A DNA stretch of 64,000 bases from Rhodococcus koreensis (GTDB lineage Bacteria; Actinomycetota; Actinomycetes; Mycobacteriales; Mycobacteriaceae). Shown here piece by piece: positions 33,775 to 41,826 of this stretch; positions within the stretch are counted from its first letter, which is position 1; each line of letters begins with the position of its first letter. The position numbers and the translations under genes were made by a program. The DNA is taken from contig NZ_FNSV01000005.1 of assembly GCF_900105905.1 (NCBI RefSeq), positions 8,885,501 through 8,949,500 on the forward strand, written 5' to 3'. Under the pieces are notes generated by a model. The model saw only the letters and a program-made list of their open reading frames with translations. It was not told the DNA's origin and ran no database searches.

Positions 33775-34479
33775 TCACAGCGTCGGCCGGTCCAGCGGCC
33801 GTGGGAGCGGTGCGAGTGCGCCCGCGTCCCGCAGCTGCTCGTACACGCTGACCACCGTGTCGATCTCGCCCGACGCTGCGATCTGCAGAAGCACGCCGCC
33901 GTCCGGAACGGCCCGACGGCTCGCCTCCAGGCACTCGGGTATCAGGACTGCGCGGGCCGAGCACAGGTAGCCGGACCGGCCGACCACAGGATCGCCGACG
34001 ACGAATCCGGCGTCGTCCTCGAGGGCATCGAGAGTGTCGTCGTCGGTCACGTCGCCGAAGTCCGGTTCCCACGTCGACGCAAGCATCGTGAGCAGTTCAG
34101 ACTCGGGGACGACGGCACCGTGGGGCGCGTCGACACTCATCACCATTGACTGCAACAGAAACTGCGGGGTACCTCCGGCCACGCCGGAGAGTTCGACCGC
34201 CCACCCGGCCTCACCGGTACAGAGCAACCGCAACCCGGTGCCCGTCAAATCCGACCACGCCTCCGCCTCCTGCGCGACGAGGAGAACGGCTGTCAGCTCA
34301 TCCGGCGCACAAGCGGTATCCGGTCCCGACGCGTGCACCTGCCGCCAGTTGCCTTCCACCGGTGACGCGACTTCCGGCAGCAGCTGCGAGACCTGTTCCA
34401 CAGTCTGCCGCCACCGCCCCGCCAGCGCTTCGACCGGCTCCGGCCGCGGCCCCCAGAAGGCCCGCACGACGCGTCGCAT
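33775..34479 (-). CDS. Imm52-like immunity-family protein (tentative)
   Basis: A 234-residue soluble protein. The start Val-Arg-Ala-Phe-Trp-Gly-Pro-Arg-Pro-Glu-Pro-Val, the following Asn-Trp, and the later Trp-Glu-Pro-Asp-Phe-Gly-Asp-Val and Gly-Arg-Ser-Gly-Tyr-Leu resemble the Imm52 family of polymorphic-toxin immunity proteins. No cognate toxin, WXG100 or secretion gene is adjacent, so it may be an orphan or serve another role. It is convergent with the TerD-nuclease gene and ends 32 bases away. The family call is made by eye and is uncertain. Confidence 0.5.
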   Translation of the reverse strand: MRRVVRAFWGPRPEPVEALAGRWRQTVEQVSQLLPEVASPVEGNWRQVHASGPDTACAPDELTAVLLVAQEAEAWSDLTGTGLRLLCTGEAGWAVELSGVAGGTPQFLLQSMVMSVDAPHGAVVPESELLTMLASTWEPDFGDVTDDDTLDALEDDAGFVVGDPVVGRSGYLCSARAVLIPECLEASRRAVPDGGVLLQIAASGEIDTVVSVYEQLRDAGALAPLPRPLDRPTL

Positions 34480-34614
34480 TCGAATGCGTCCTCCTTGTCC
34501 CGCGAGTATCGGGATCCGCCGAGATCGGCGAGCGTACCTGCGGGCACAGTCTATTCGCGCTCGTCCTATTGGCGCTCGTCGCCGTACGACCGAATGTCGA
34601 ATGCGAGTGTCTAC

Positions 34615-35046
34615 TCAACGAGCACCGGAATTAGTTGTTCCAGTTGGTCCTGCGGTGATAGCCGTGATTAGAGCATCCGCCCGCTTCACCTGGCGATGCA
34701 TCCCGAACGCCGCGGCAAGTAACGTGGCGGCCAACCACACGAACACCCACGTCAGGAGGGAGTCACCCTCGTCGGCGAAGTTGGCGAGCGCGACGAATGA
34801 CATGAGGACACCAGCGGCGAGCATCGCCCAGCTGCCGCGGGCGACCGACTGTCGGCTCTCGGCCACTCGCGTTCGCCATGACCAGATGTCTGCGTTCGGT
34901 GGCAGCGCGCCGTTGTCGATCGCCGTGGACACCTCACGTTTCGCGGCCAGCCGCGGACTGCGGCCGCTTCGAATCAGCCAGAGCGGCACGACATATGCGG
35001 CGACGGCGCCCACCACACCACCGAGAATCACGATGATCGGATCCAT
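34615..35046 (-). CDS. Small membrane protein with three predicted helices
   Basis: A 143-residue protein starting at ATG 35046 with GCGAGGA five bases upstream. The helices are at about 3-24 and two near 75-118; between them lies a hydrophilic segment (Arg-Leu-Ala-Ala-Lys-Arg-Glu-Val) that should be cytoplasmic. The frame continues 20 codons upstream to 35106, but those codons are cysteine-rich and lack a ribosome site. No family or function is recognised. Confidence 0.55.
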   Translation of the reverse strand: MDPIIVILGGVVGAVAAYVVPLWLIRSGRSPRLAAKREVSTAIDNGALPPNADIWSWRTRVAESRQSVARGSWAMLAAGVLMSFVALANFADEGDSLLTWVFVWLAATLLAAAFGMHRQVKRADALITAITAGPTGTTNSGAR

Positions 35047-35163
35047 GCATTCCTCGCTTGATAGATTTTGTTGGCAACAACAGGATCCGCCGGACCTCCC
35101 GCGCATCGAAACGCATCCTAGGGTTGGGAATCGAGCCCCTTCGGCTTGGAACCGATCAGAACC

Positions 35164-35760
35164 CTAGTTGAGGATGCCGTTGTTGAGGGCGAGAGTGACG
35201 AGTCGGGAGCGTTTCTGATTCTGAGGGAGGTCCTCTATCTGGAATGTGCTGAAGAGGGCACGGAGATGGGTCTTGACGGTTTCGGTGCTCAGGTGCAGGG
35301 CGTCGGCAATCTGGCGGTTCGAGGCCGGGATGGGGTGGTCGGTGCCGTCGTGGAATGGCCGGCACAGTTCGGTGAGGACGGTGCGTTGCGCGGGTGTGAG
35401 AACGATGTCGGCGTCGACGGTGCCCCCGATGTGGGTGACGCCGCAGTCGGTGCCAGGCTCCCCATGGTAGGTGGGCATGCTCTCGCCGACTTGGATGACG
35501 TCTCCGGGGTGCAGTGTCTGGCGTCCTTGTAGGCGGGTGCCGTTGACGAAGGTGCCGTTGCGGGAGAGGCCGTCGTCGGTGATGGTCCAGTGGATGCCGA
35601 TGCGTTCGATGGTCGCGTGCAGGCGTGAGATGTCGGGGTCGGTGGGCAGCGACAGGTCGGCGTACGAGGAGCGGCCGATGACGATCGGGGAGTGGTCCGG
35701 GACGAGAGTCATCTCGTCGGTACGCCCACGGTCGGTGTACGAGAGAACAGAGTCCGTCAC
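35164..35760 (-). CDS. FHA-domain transcriptional regulator with C-terminal HTH
   Basis: A 198-residue protein. The FHA domain covers about 15-100: Val-Ile-Gly-Arg-Ser-Ser-Tyr-Ala-Asp-Leu, Ile-Ser-Arg-Leu-His-Ala-Thr-Ile-Glu, Asp-Gly-Leu-Ser-Arg-Asn-Gly-Thr-Phe-Val-Asn-Gly. All the phosphothreonine-binding residues expected in an FHA are there. A winged or LuxR-like HTH follows at about 120-195 (Leu-Thr-Pro-Ala-Gln-Arg, Asn-Arg-Gln-Ile-Ala-Asp-Ala-Leu-His-Leu-Ser-Thr-Glu-Thr-Val-Lys-Thr-His-Leu-Arg). This design suggests control by a Ser/Thr kinase. It is divergent from the DUF6745-like gene, whose upstream region carries the shared motif, and is therefore a candidate regulator of that motif (inference). 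Confidence 0.85.
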   Translation of the reverse strand: MTDSVLSYTDRGRTDEMTLVPDHSPIVIGRSSYADLSLPTDPDISRLHATIERIGIHWTITDDGLSRNGTFVNGTRLQGRQTLHPGDVIQVGESMPTYHGEPGTDCGVTHIGGTVDADIVLTPAQRTVLTELCRPFHDGTDHPIPASNRQIADALHLSTETVKTHLRALFSTFQIEDLPQNQKRSRLVTLALNNGILN

Positions 35761-36088
35761 TGGGAGTTCCCCTTTCGGAGTGCGCCCGCTGAGGTACTGT
35801 GTTGCCGGGCTCCGTCGGTCGGCGGGTCGCCGTAGTTGGTCGACGTCATGGTGTGCTTTCTGGCGGTCGGGGCGGGTGTTGTCGATTCCGGTTCCTCCAT
35901 CGTGGCGCGCAGGGGCGGGTCGTGTTAGACCCCCTGGGGGTGGTGTCTGGCCACCCCTCTGGACCGAGTCGGCGAGGGATGCGGCCTTCGACAGATCGCG
36001 GGGGTCAGCCGGAGGTCTTGCGTTCGAGGCATTCGCGTGCCACGCTCATACGCATGACTATGGGAAAGGCGGACTCCGCCACAGTCGC
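35761..36088. promoter_or_regulatory. Divergent regulatory region with the CCACCCCTCTGG composite motif
   Basis: This 328-bp stretch separates the FHA-HTH gene from the DUF6745-like gene and holds no gene. ACCCCC-T-GGGGGT is a palindrome at 35929-35941. CCACCCCTCTGG follows at 35951-35962, then 3 bases later GAGTCGGCGAGG. The same arrangement occurs upstream of the secreted-protein gene at 4.76 kb, in the same orientation relative to the gene. No clear -35/-10 pair is visible. Confidence 0.5.
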
Positions 36089-37321
36089 GTGAGCGCCGCA
36101 CCGTTTCGCTCGGCGACTCGACACCGAGCGACATTCACCGATAACACTGATCACTCCGCCGAATACATGTTCGGTGTCGAAGCTGCGCGTGACGCATGGC
36201 TCGCGCACGGGTTGTGTGCACGCCCATCCGATCGCACCACGGCGGAATCGGCTGTCGAAACATTTTATCGTCGAGCCGGATTCAGCCGGCCGGAGTTCGT
36301 CTGGGTGCCGTCACCTCCAGCGGGATCGGACCTGATCGCCGCCGAGGGGTTGGCGACGACGCTGTCGTTTGCCGGCGACGGAGTTCAGTGCGTCTCCGCC
36401 CGAATAGCAACCATGCTTTCGAAATCGCGCAGACGCATGGACGCATTGATCGCCCGAGGGCGATCCGACTGGCCGCACGAACGCCGGGCGATCGAGACCG
36501 CGCGAGCCCAGTCGCCCGACAACTCTGCCCGCGTCGGCATCAGCCCCAATGCAATCATTCGAGCCGCCGTGTGGGATTCGTTGCGCACGAGCCTTTTCGA
36601 TGGGGCCGCGGCTGCGATACGGACACTGATGCCCGCCGTCGTCGGCGGCGTGAGCTGGTATGGACAGCAAGAGGCCCATCGGGTCGCGTACTACGACGCG
36701 TACCGTCGGTTTGGGCTCGCCAGGTTCCGCTCCGACGATGTCGAGCTACTCGACGTCCATACCGCCCTGACCGGCGCGACCGGGTGGTGGTGGGCGTTCG
36801 ACAATGTGTGCGTCGTTGCCGAACGGCCCACCGCCCTGCATGCTGAGCCCATACCGGGCCGTGTTCACAACGAGCACCGGTTGCATCACCCGGATGAACC
36901 TGCGCTGGAATTCGAAGATGGTCGGGCGCTTTTCGTGCAGCACGGGACTGTCGTCCCCGACTGGGTCGTCCTCCAGCCGACGGTCGAACGTATCGCACGC
37001 GAACGTAATGTCGAGGTCCGCCGATGCGCGATCGAGCGCATCGGATGGGACACCTACATCGACGCGGCCGGACTCGCGCTGATCGACCGAGCCGACGATC
37101 CCGGCAATGTCGGTCACACGCTGCAGCTTTACGTGATATCGGACGGCTGGGGCCGCAGCGATCACATGCTGCTCGCCGTCAACGGTTCCCCCGAACGCGA
37201 CGGCCGTCGGCGACGATACGGGATCTATGTGCCGACACGAATTTCGTCGGCGTTGGATGCCGCAGCCTGGACCTACGGCATCAATGGCGCCGACTACGCC
37301 CGGCTCGTTCGTCGAACCTGA
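36089..37321 (+). CDS. DUF6745-like protein of unknown function
   Basis: A protein of about 410 residues from GTG 36089. The start is uncertain; ATG 36166 is the first internal Met, and neither has a good ribosome site. Recognisable features are Trp-Val-Pro-Ser-Pro-Pro-Ala-Gly, Gly-Trp-Trp-Trp-Ala-Phe-Asp-Asn-Val-Cys-Val-Val-Ala-Glu-Arg-Pro, and Leu-Val-His-like Leu-His-His-Pro-Asp. These match my recollection of the DUF6745 family, which is without known function. No signal or membrane segment is present. It is followed 33 bases later by a small gene on the same strand, probably in one operon, and preceded by the motif-bearing region shared with the FHA-HTH gene. Confidence 0.6.
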   Translation: MSAAPFRSATRHRATFTDNTDHSAEYMFGVEAARDAWLAHGLCARPSDRTTAESAVETFYRRAGFSRPEFVWVPSPPAGSDLIAAEGLATTLSFAGDGVQCVSARIATMLSKSRRRMDALIARGRSDWPHERRAIETARAQSPDNSARVGISPNAIIRAAVWDSLRTSLFDGAAAAIRTLMPAVVGGVSWYGQQEAHRVAYYDAYRRFGLARFRSDDVELLDVHTALTGATGWWWAFDNVCVVAERPTALHAEPIPGRVHNEHRLHHPDEPALEFEDGRALFVQHGTVVPDWVVLQPTVERIARERNVEVRRCAIERIGWDTYIDAAGLALIDRADDPGNVGHTLQLYVISDGWGRSDHMLLAVNGSPERDGRRRRYGIYVPTRISSALDAAAWTYGINGADYARLVRRT

Positions 37322-37354
37322 AACCCGAAAACCCGAACTCCGAAGGTGATTCGC

Positions 37355-37810
37355 ATGAATTCGATCATGACCTTGTCCGATCTCACGGCCCTCACGGGCC
37401 TCGATGTGTTCGACTATCTCGATCAGGAAGTATCCGTACCCGTCATCGACGGTATGCAGGCTCAGGGCGACCTCATCGTAGTCCCGTATTCGCTTGTCGC
37501 CGACGTCGTCACGCCCGGTCCATGGACGCGGTCGGAGAACGTCCCGCTGTCGGGAGTGGAGTTGCTGCGGAGCGCGGCGGGCGGAAACCCGCACAGCCTC
37601 GTCGCCGACGAAGGCATGTGCATATGGTCGACACCGGTGAACGACCCCCGGCGCCTCGCGCTCGGCATCCTCGACACCCGCGTTACCGCCTACCTCATCC
37701 ACCCCGAGCACGGAGCCACCGGCATCGCCCCCGGTCGGTATGTCATCGGACGACAGCGGGAACGGGGCGTCGGGCGGTTCTTCGAGCGGTCGCACTTCGT
37801 CGTCGATTGA
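37355..37810 (+). CDS. Small hypothetical protein downstream of the DUF6745-like gene
   Basis: A 151-residue soluble protein with ATG 37355 and a GAAGGTG ribosome site six bases upstream. An upstream in-frame GTG at 37346 lacks one. Distinct stretches are Asp-Gly-Met-Gln-Ala-Gln-Gly-Asp-Leu-Ile-Val-Val-Pro and Ala-Tyr-Leu-Ile-His-Pro-Glu-His-Gly-Ala-Thr-Gly-Ile-Ala-Pro-Gly. No characterised family is recognised. Spacing and orientation suggest it works with the DUF6745-like protein. Confidence 0.6.
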   Translation: MNSIMTLSDLTALTGLDVFDYLDQEVSVPVIDGMQAQGDLIVVPYSLVADVVTPGPWTRSENVPLSGVELLRSAAGGNPHSLVADEGMCIWSTPVNDPRRLALGILDTRVTAYLIHPEHGATGIAPGRYVIGRQRERGVGRFFERSHFVVD

Positions 37811-37835
37811 CGTCCGGGATCCGTCCGATTCGGCT

Positions 37836-38328
37836 CTACGTGCCGCGCAGGGGACGCAGGGCCGTGCTCACCCGGACAAGCTCGTCGAACATTGCCTGGG
37901 CCGATGCGGACACGGCGGGGTCGGGACGAAGTTGCGCTTCTCGTCGAGGAACTGGGCGACGAACGGTATCGAGACCACCTCCGCCACCGGGGTCATCTTC
38001 ACTGTCGTGACAACCTGCTTGATCATCTGTGCGGCGCTCGTGTCCCGGCTGAGATGCCGCCGCAGCTGACCAGGCCGACCGGCTCGTAGACGAACGCATC
38101 CGTCTCGGCGACCGTGGCGCTCCAGTCGATGGTGTGCTGATGCGTGTTCTGGCTCAGTCGTCGATGGTGGGGTTCGTCCATGAACGGCAGGTTCACCTCT
38201 CGGAGGTCGACGAGTTCGACCTCCGAGAATCCCCCGTGAACATCGGCATCCGATGCTACCCACTGTCCTACCTGCAAACCGCTTCTGCCTGGACGGGTGC
38301 TGGCGACGATGATGTCGAGCTTGGGCAA
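37836..38328 (-). pseudogene. Decayed NAD(P)H-dependent FMN reductase gene
   Basis: A TTG at 38328 with AGGAGG upstream begins a clear FMN-reductase N-terminus (Pro-Lys-Leu-Asp-Ile-Ile-Val-Ala-Ser-Thr-Arg-Pro-Gly-Arg). The frame then runs from Asp-Ala-Phe-Val-Tyr-Glu-Pro directly into Val-Gly-Leu-Val-Ser-Cys-Gly-Gly, so the central Pro-Glu-Tyr-Asn flavin-binding region of about 25-30 residues is deleted. Continuing homology (Ala-Ala-Gln-Met-Ile-Lys-Gln-Val-Val-Thr-Thr) is in a second frame, and the end (Ala-Gln-Ala-Met-Phe-Asp-Glu-Leu-Val-Arg) in a third. Two frameshifts plus a deletion make this a pseudogene. It sits last in the monooxygenase block, whose flavin supply is now probably left to the intact flavin reductase. 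Confidence 0.8.
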
Positions 38329-38369
38329 CGCTGTTCCTCCTTCGAGTGACGGGTCCGAGGGTCGCGCGG

Positions 38370-39578
38370 TCACACCATCCGGCGGTTCTCGTCGGTCTGG
38401 AGGCCGAGGATGAATTCTGCGTGGCTTTCGAAACCGGCCTCACCCATCACCCCATGAGCGGAGATGGTGTTGAGGTCGCGGAGGAGTTTGGACAGGAGAC
38501 TGTCGTCGAGGATCGCGGCGGCACCCGCATGTCGGAACGCGCGGGTGACCACTTCCACCGAGGTCTTCGCGGCGAGCGAGGCGGCGGTCTGCATCTGGTC
38601 GAGCAGTGGGAGCTGAACACGGTCTCCTGCGTCGATCACATCGTTGACCTGGTGGAGGGTATCGATGCAGAGGCTGCGCGCGGCGCGGACGCGGGCGTCG
38701 AGTTCGCCGAGTTCGCGTTGGAACCAGGTGAGTTCGGTCAGGGCAGGAGGCTGATGCAGGTTGATCCGCCCACCGCGCCGGATCTTCGGCGCGGCGCCGA
38801 CAATTTCGTCCAGAGCCCGGCGGGCCGCGCCGAGGACCATGCCGGGGTGCATTTGCAACACGAAGGGCACCATGCCGAGGCGGGACAGCGGGGTGTCGGT
38901 GCGGCAGCCTTCACCCATCGGGTCGTAGATCATGTCGTCGGCGACGAAGACATGGTCGGCCTGGAAGCTGCTGCTGCCCGTGCCGCGCATGCCGAGTACT
39001 TGCCAGTCGTCGAGGATCTCTATCTCGCCACGCGGCAGGAGCGCGGCCCGGCGTACCGGTTTGCCGGCCTCATCGGCGATGAGGAACGTCGCGGTGACGT
39101 AGTCAGCGTGGTAGAGACCGCTGACGAAGTCCCACCGGCCGCTGACCACGTAGCCGCCGTCCACCCTTTGCGCGCTGCCGGGCTTGAGGGACGCCGCCTT
39201 GAGGGCGATGCCGCCGGCGAAGATCCTGCGGGCTGTGTCCTCGCTGACCACGGTGGCGAGCTCGCCGGCACCTTCGAGAAGAATCGTGGCTGTCCAGGCG
39301 GTGGCGGGGTCGATGTGCCCAATCTTTTCGATTACCTCGAACGCGGTGACGGCATCGACGACGTTGCCGCCGAGATCGTCGGGAGTCATGATTCCGAGCA
39401 CGCGCGACTGCCGCAGTGCTGCGATGGAGCGGTCACTGAGGCGCCGACCCGATTCGGATTCGATTGCGCCGATCGCGAGTTCGTCACGGATGGAATCGAC
39501 CGCGGCGAGGGCCGCGGCGCGCCGATCGGTGCGGGCGAGCGGCCACGAGGTCAGCGGGGCAGTGGTGGTGGAGGTCAT
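38370..39578 (-). CDS. DszC/SoxC-like FMN-dependent monooxygenase (acyl-CoA dehydrogenase fold)
   Basis: A 402-residue protein with the acyl-CoA dehydrogenase fold used by group D flavin monooxygenases such as DszC, HpaB and HsaA. Features include Leu-Gly-Ile-Met-Thr-Pro-Asp-Asp-Leu-Gly-Gly, Val-Ser-Gly-Arg-Trp-Asp-Phe-Val-Ser-Gly (substrate/flavin pocket) and the C-terminal Arg-Asp-Leu-Asn-Thr-Ile-Ser-Ala-His. ATG 39578 has AAAGGA eight bases upstream. These enzymes take reduced FMN from a separate reductase to oxygenate S-, N- or aromatic substrates. A flavin reductase gene is 26 bases upstream on the same strand, forming the expected two-component system. The substrate is unknown. Confidence 0.85.
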   Translation of the reverse strand: MTSTTTAPLTSWPLARTDRRAAALAAVDSIRDELAIGAIESESGRRLSDRSIAALRQSRVLGIMTPDDLGGNVVDAVTAFEVIEKIGHIDPATAWTATILLEGAGELATVVSEDTARRIFAGGIALKAASLKPGSAQRVDGGYVVSGRWDFVSGLYHADYVTATFLIADEAGKPVRRAALLPRGEIEILDDWQVLGMRGTGSSSFQADHVFVADDMIYDPMGEGCRTDTPLSRLGMVPFVLQMHPGMVLGAARRALDEIVGAAPKIRRGGRINLHQPPALTELTWFQRELGELDARVRAARSLCIDTLHQVNDVIDAGDRVQLPLLDQMQTAASLAAKTSVEVVTRAFRHAGAAAILDDSLLSKLLRDLNTISAHGVMGEAGFESHAEFILGLQTDENRRMV

Positions 39579-39604
39579 CGGTCGGTTCCTTTGCGGTTGG
39601 GGAG

Positions 39605-40132
39605 TCACGGACGGGCCGAGGCGGGCAGCGGAGTATGGATCCCGAATCGGCGTTTGCTGTAGGAGAGGGTGCGGGCGGGCCGGTTTTCGACCGTTCTGAC
39701 CTGCCCGAGAATGATGACGTGGTCGCCGCCGCCGACGATCCGGGCGACGTCGCATCCGAGCCAGCCGGGGGCGTCGATCAAGCGGGGCAGGCCGCTGTCC
39801 ATCCGCCAGGGTGCGTCGGCGAATCGATCGATGCCGCTGGTAGCAAAGATGCGGGCGAGTTCCTCATCGTGCTCGCCGAGGATGTTCACGCCCAGTCGGC
39901 CGGTGGCGGTGACAGCGGTCAGCACCCGCGAGCGGCGGTCGAGGGCGACGGTGATCATGGGCGGGGTCAGCGACAGCGAGCCGAAGGCGCTGACAGTGGC
40001 ACCCACGGGCGTGTCCTCGGTCATGGCGGTGATCACCGTGACCGGGGCGCACAGGGATGCCATCGTGTCTTTGAATTCGTCGGCGATCGAGGTGGTGTCG
40101 GTCCGGTCGGGGGTGTCTGTGCTGATCGACAT
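39605..40132 (-). CDS. Flavin reductase (HpaC/DszD-like), two-component monooxygenase partner
   Basis: A 175-residue flavin-reductase-domain protein of the usual length. The family fold is shown by Phe-Lys-Asp-Thr-Met-Ala-Ser-Leu-Cys-Ala-Pro-Val-Thr-Val-Ile-Thr, Gly-Ala-Thr-Val-Ser-Ala-Phe-Gly-Ser-Leu-Ser-Leu-Thr-Pro-Pro-Met, Val-Asn-Ile-Leu and the final Gly-Asp-His-Val-Ile-Ile-Leu-Gly-Gln-Val. It uses NAD(P)H to make free reduced FMN or FAD for the neighbouring DszC-like monooxygenase. ATG 40132 has AGGG five bases upstream; a GTG four codons earlier is less likely. Confidence 0.9.
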   Translation of the reverse strand: MSISTDTPDRTDTTSIADEFKDTMASLCAPVTVITAMTEDTPVGATVSAFGSLSLTPPMITVALDRRSRVLTAVTATGRLGVNILGEHDEELARIFATSGIDRFADAPWRMDSGLPRLIDAPGWLGCDVARIVGGGDHVIILGQVRTVENRPARTLSYSKRRFGIHTPLPASARP

Positions 40133-40225
40133 TCGTGCCCTCACTTCAGGTCAGTGGTGGGAGGTGTTCTTGCTCGATACTGCTCGGGTCGGCAACGTCG
40201 GTTCATCCCCGGAACTCGGGATTTT

Positions 40226-41041
40226 TCAGCGCCGGATCAGTCCGAGGACATGTGCGCGTAGCTCGGCGAAGGCCGGCTCGAGTTTGGTGTGCAGTTGATC
40301 CCGGGGGCCGGGTAGGGGGACCTGGATGATCTCGGTGACCGACGTCGGAGCGCCGGAGAGGACGATGACGCGGTCGGCCAGGTACACCGCTTCGTCGATG
40401 TCATGGGTGACGAGAACGACGGTCATCCCCAGTTCCTCACGCAGTCTGAGCATCAGGTCCTCGAGATCTGCTCGGGTCTGCGCGTCGACCGATGCGAAGG
40501 GCTCGTCCATCAGCAGCACTTCGGGCCGGCACGCGACTGCGCGGGCGATGGCGGCGCGTTGCTGCATCCCGCCCGACATCTGCCAGGGATAGAGGTTCGT
40601 CGCGTGTGCAAGGCCCACCGCCTGCAGCGCCTGCTCGGCGATGCGGTGGCGTTCTGTTCGTTTCAGGCCCGAACGGCGGAGCGGGAGCATGACATTGCCC
40701 AGCACACTCATCCAGGGGAGCAGGGACCGTGAGTAGTCCTGGAAGACGAGGGCCAGGCCCTTCGGGGGAGCGGTGACATTCTCTCCCTCGAGTGCGACCT
40801 CACCGGCGTCCGGTGAGAGCAGTCCGGCGAGGCACCGCAACAGGGTGGTCTTGCCTGCCCCCGAGGGGCCGACCACGGTGACGAATTCCCCTTGATGGAC
40901 CGTGAACGTGACGTCGGCCAGGATGTGCCGGGAGGCGCTCCCGTGACCATAGGATTTTGCCACGGCCCGCACATCAAGAGTGAGACGAGCGGGCACATCC
41001 GGGTCGGTGGCTGCGGCCGGTGTAGTGGTGGATGTGGTCAT
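40226..41041 (-). CDS. ABC transporter ATPase of the nitrate/sulfonate/taurine class
   Basis: A 271-residue ATPase with Walker A Gly-Pro-Ser-Gly-Ala-Gly-Lys-Thr-Thr, signature Met-Ser-Gly-Gly-Met-Gln-Gln-Arg, Walker B Val-Leu-Leu-Met-Asp-Glu-Pro-Phe-Ala-Ser-Val-Asp and the switch His in Val-Thr-His-Asp-Ile-Asp-Glu-Ala. This pattern is that of SsuB/TauB-type importers. The start overlaps the permease stop by four bases. It energises uptake with the two permeases and the SBP encoded upstream. The cargo is likely the substrate of the co-oriented monooxygenase/hydrolase genes. Confidence 0.93.
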   Translation of the reverse strand: MTTSTTTPAAATDPDVPARLTLDVRAVAKSYGHGSASRHILADVTFTVHQGEFVTVVGPSGAGKTTLLRCLAGLLSPDAGEVALEGENVTAPPKGLALVFQDYSRSLLPWMSVLGNVMLPLRRSGLKRTERHRIAEQALQAVGLAHATNLYPWQMSGGMQQRAAIARAVACRPEVLLMDEPFASVDAQTRADLEDLMLRLREELGMTVVLVTHDIDEAVYLADRVIVLSGAPTSVTEIIQVPLPGPRDQLHTKLEPAFAELRAHVLGLIRR

Positions 41042-41826
41042 GATGCAGAACCTCCTTGCCCAGCTTTCCTGAGCCCGTAGTACCAGCGGAGTAGATACCG
41101 TTCGATGACGCGGAACACGACGTTGCTCGTGTAACCGAGAATTCCCAGAAGTAACAATGCCGACCACATCTCCGGAATCGCGAAGGTGCGTTCGGCCTGC
41201 AGTTGCACGTATCCGATTCCGTGCGTGGACGCGACGTATTCGCTGGCGATGATCAACACCACGCCGAGCGCGACGCTGATCCGCGCTCCGGCCAGAATCT
41301 GCGGGCTTGCCCCCGGCAGGACGACCCGCAGCAACCGATGGTGGACCGGAATGTGATAGCTGCGCATCATGTCTCGTACGAGCGGGTCCAGGGAGCGGAC
41401 ACCGTCGATCGTGCCGAGCAGGATAGGCCAGATCGTCCCGTAGGCGATAACCGCGATCTTCATCTCGTCCCCGACACCCATCAGCACGAGGCCGACGGGA
41501 ACGAGCACGATCCCAGGTACCGAGCGCATGAACTCGAACACCGGGTGAGCGGCATCGTAGAGACCCTCGCGCAGCGCCAGCACCAACCCGGCACCGATTC
41601 CGATCACTGTCGCAATCACCAGACCGGCGAGGAAGTTCCGCACGCTGGGAACGGCATCCGATCCGATCCGGTCGAACAACCACATCTGCTGGAAGGTATG
41701 CGCCACCTGCTGAAGTGGAGGGAAATAGAAACTCTCCCTGCGTGTTGTCGCCACCCACACCACGGCGACGGCCACGATGGGCAGCCACAGTTCGACGGCT
41801 GCCGCTCGTGCTGTTCTCCGTATCAT
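41038..41826 (-). CDS. ABC transporter permease (SsuC/TauC-like), first copy
   Basis: A 262-residue permease with about six helices. The EAA-type coupling loop is near Leu-Val-Arg-Asp-Met-Met-Arg-Ser-Tyr-His-Ile-Pro, followed by Val-Leu-Pro-Gly-Ala-Ser-Pro-Gln-Ile. I used ATG 41826, which overlaps the stop of the preceding permease as ATGA; ten further in-frame codons exist upstream but would lie inside that gene. With the second permease it should form a heterodimeric channel. Confidence 0.9.
   Translation of the reverse strand: MIRRTARAAAVELWLPIVAVAVVWVATTRRESFYFPPLQQVAHTFQQMWLFDRIGSDAVPSVRNFLAGLVIATVIGIGAGLVLALREGLYDAAHPVFEFMRSVPGIVLVPVGLVLMGVGDEMKIAVIAYGTIWPILLGTIDGVRSLDPLVRDMMRSYHIPVHHRLLRVVLPGASPQILAGARISVALGVVLIIASEYVASTHGIGYVQLQAERTFAIPEMWSALLLLGILGYTSNVVFRVIERYLLRWYYGLRKAGQGGSAS

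Noticed and set aside
35471..36088. Upstream extension of the DUF6745-like frame
   Set aside because: It runs antisense through the FHA-HTH gene and the regulatory region and has no family character.
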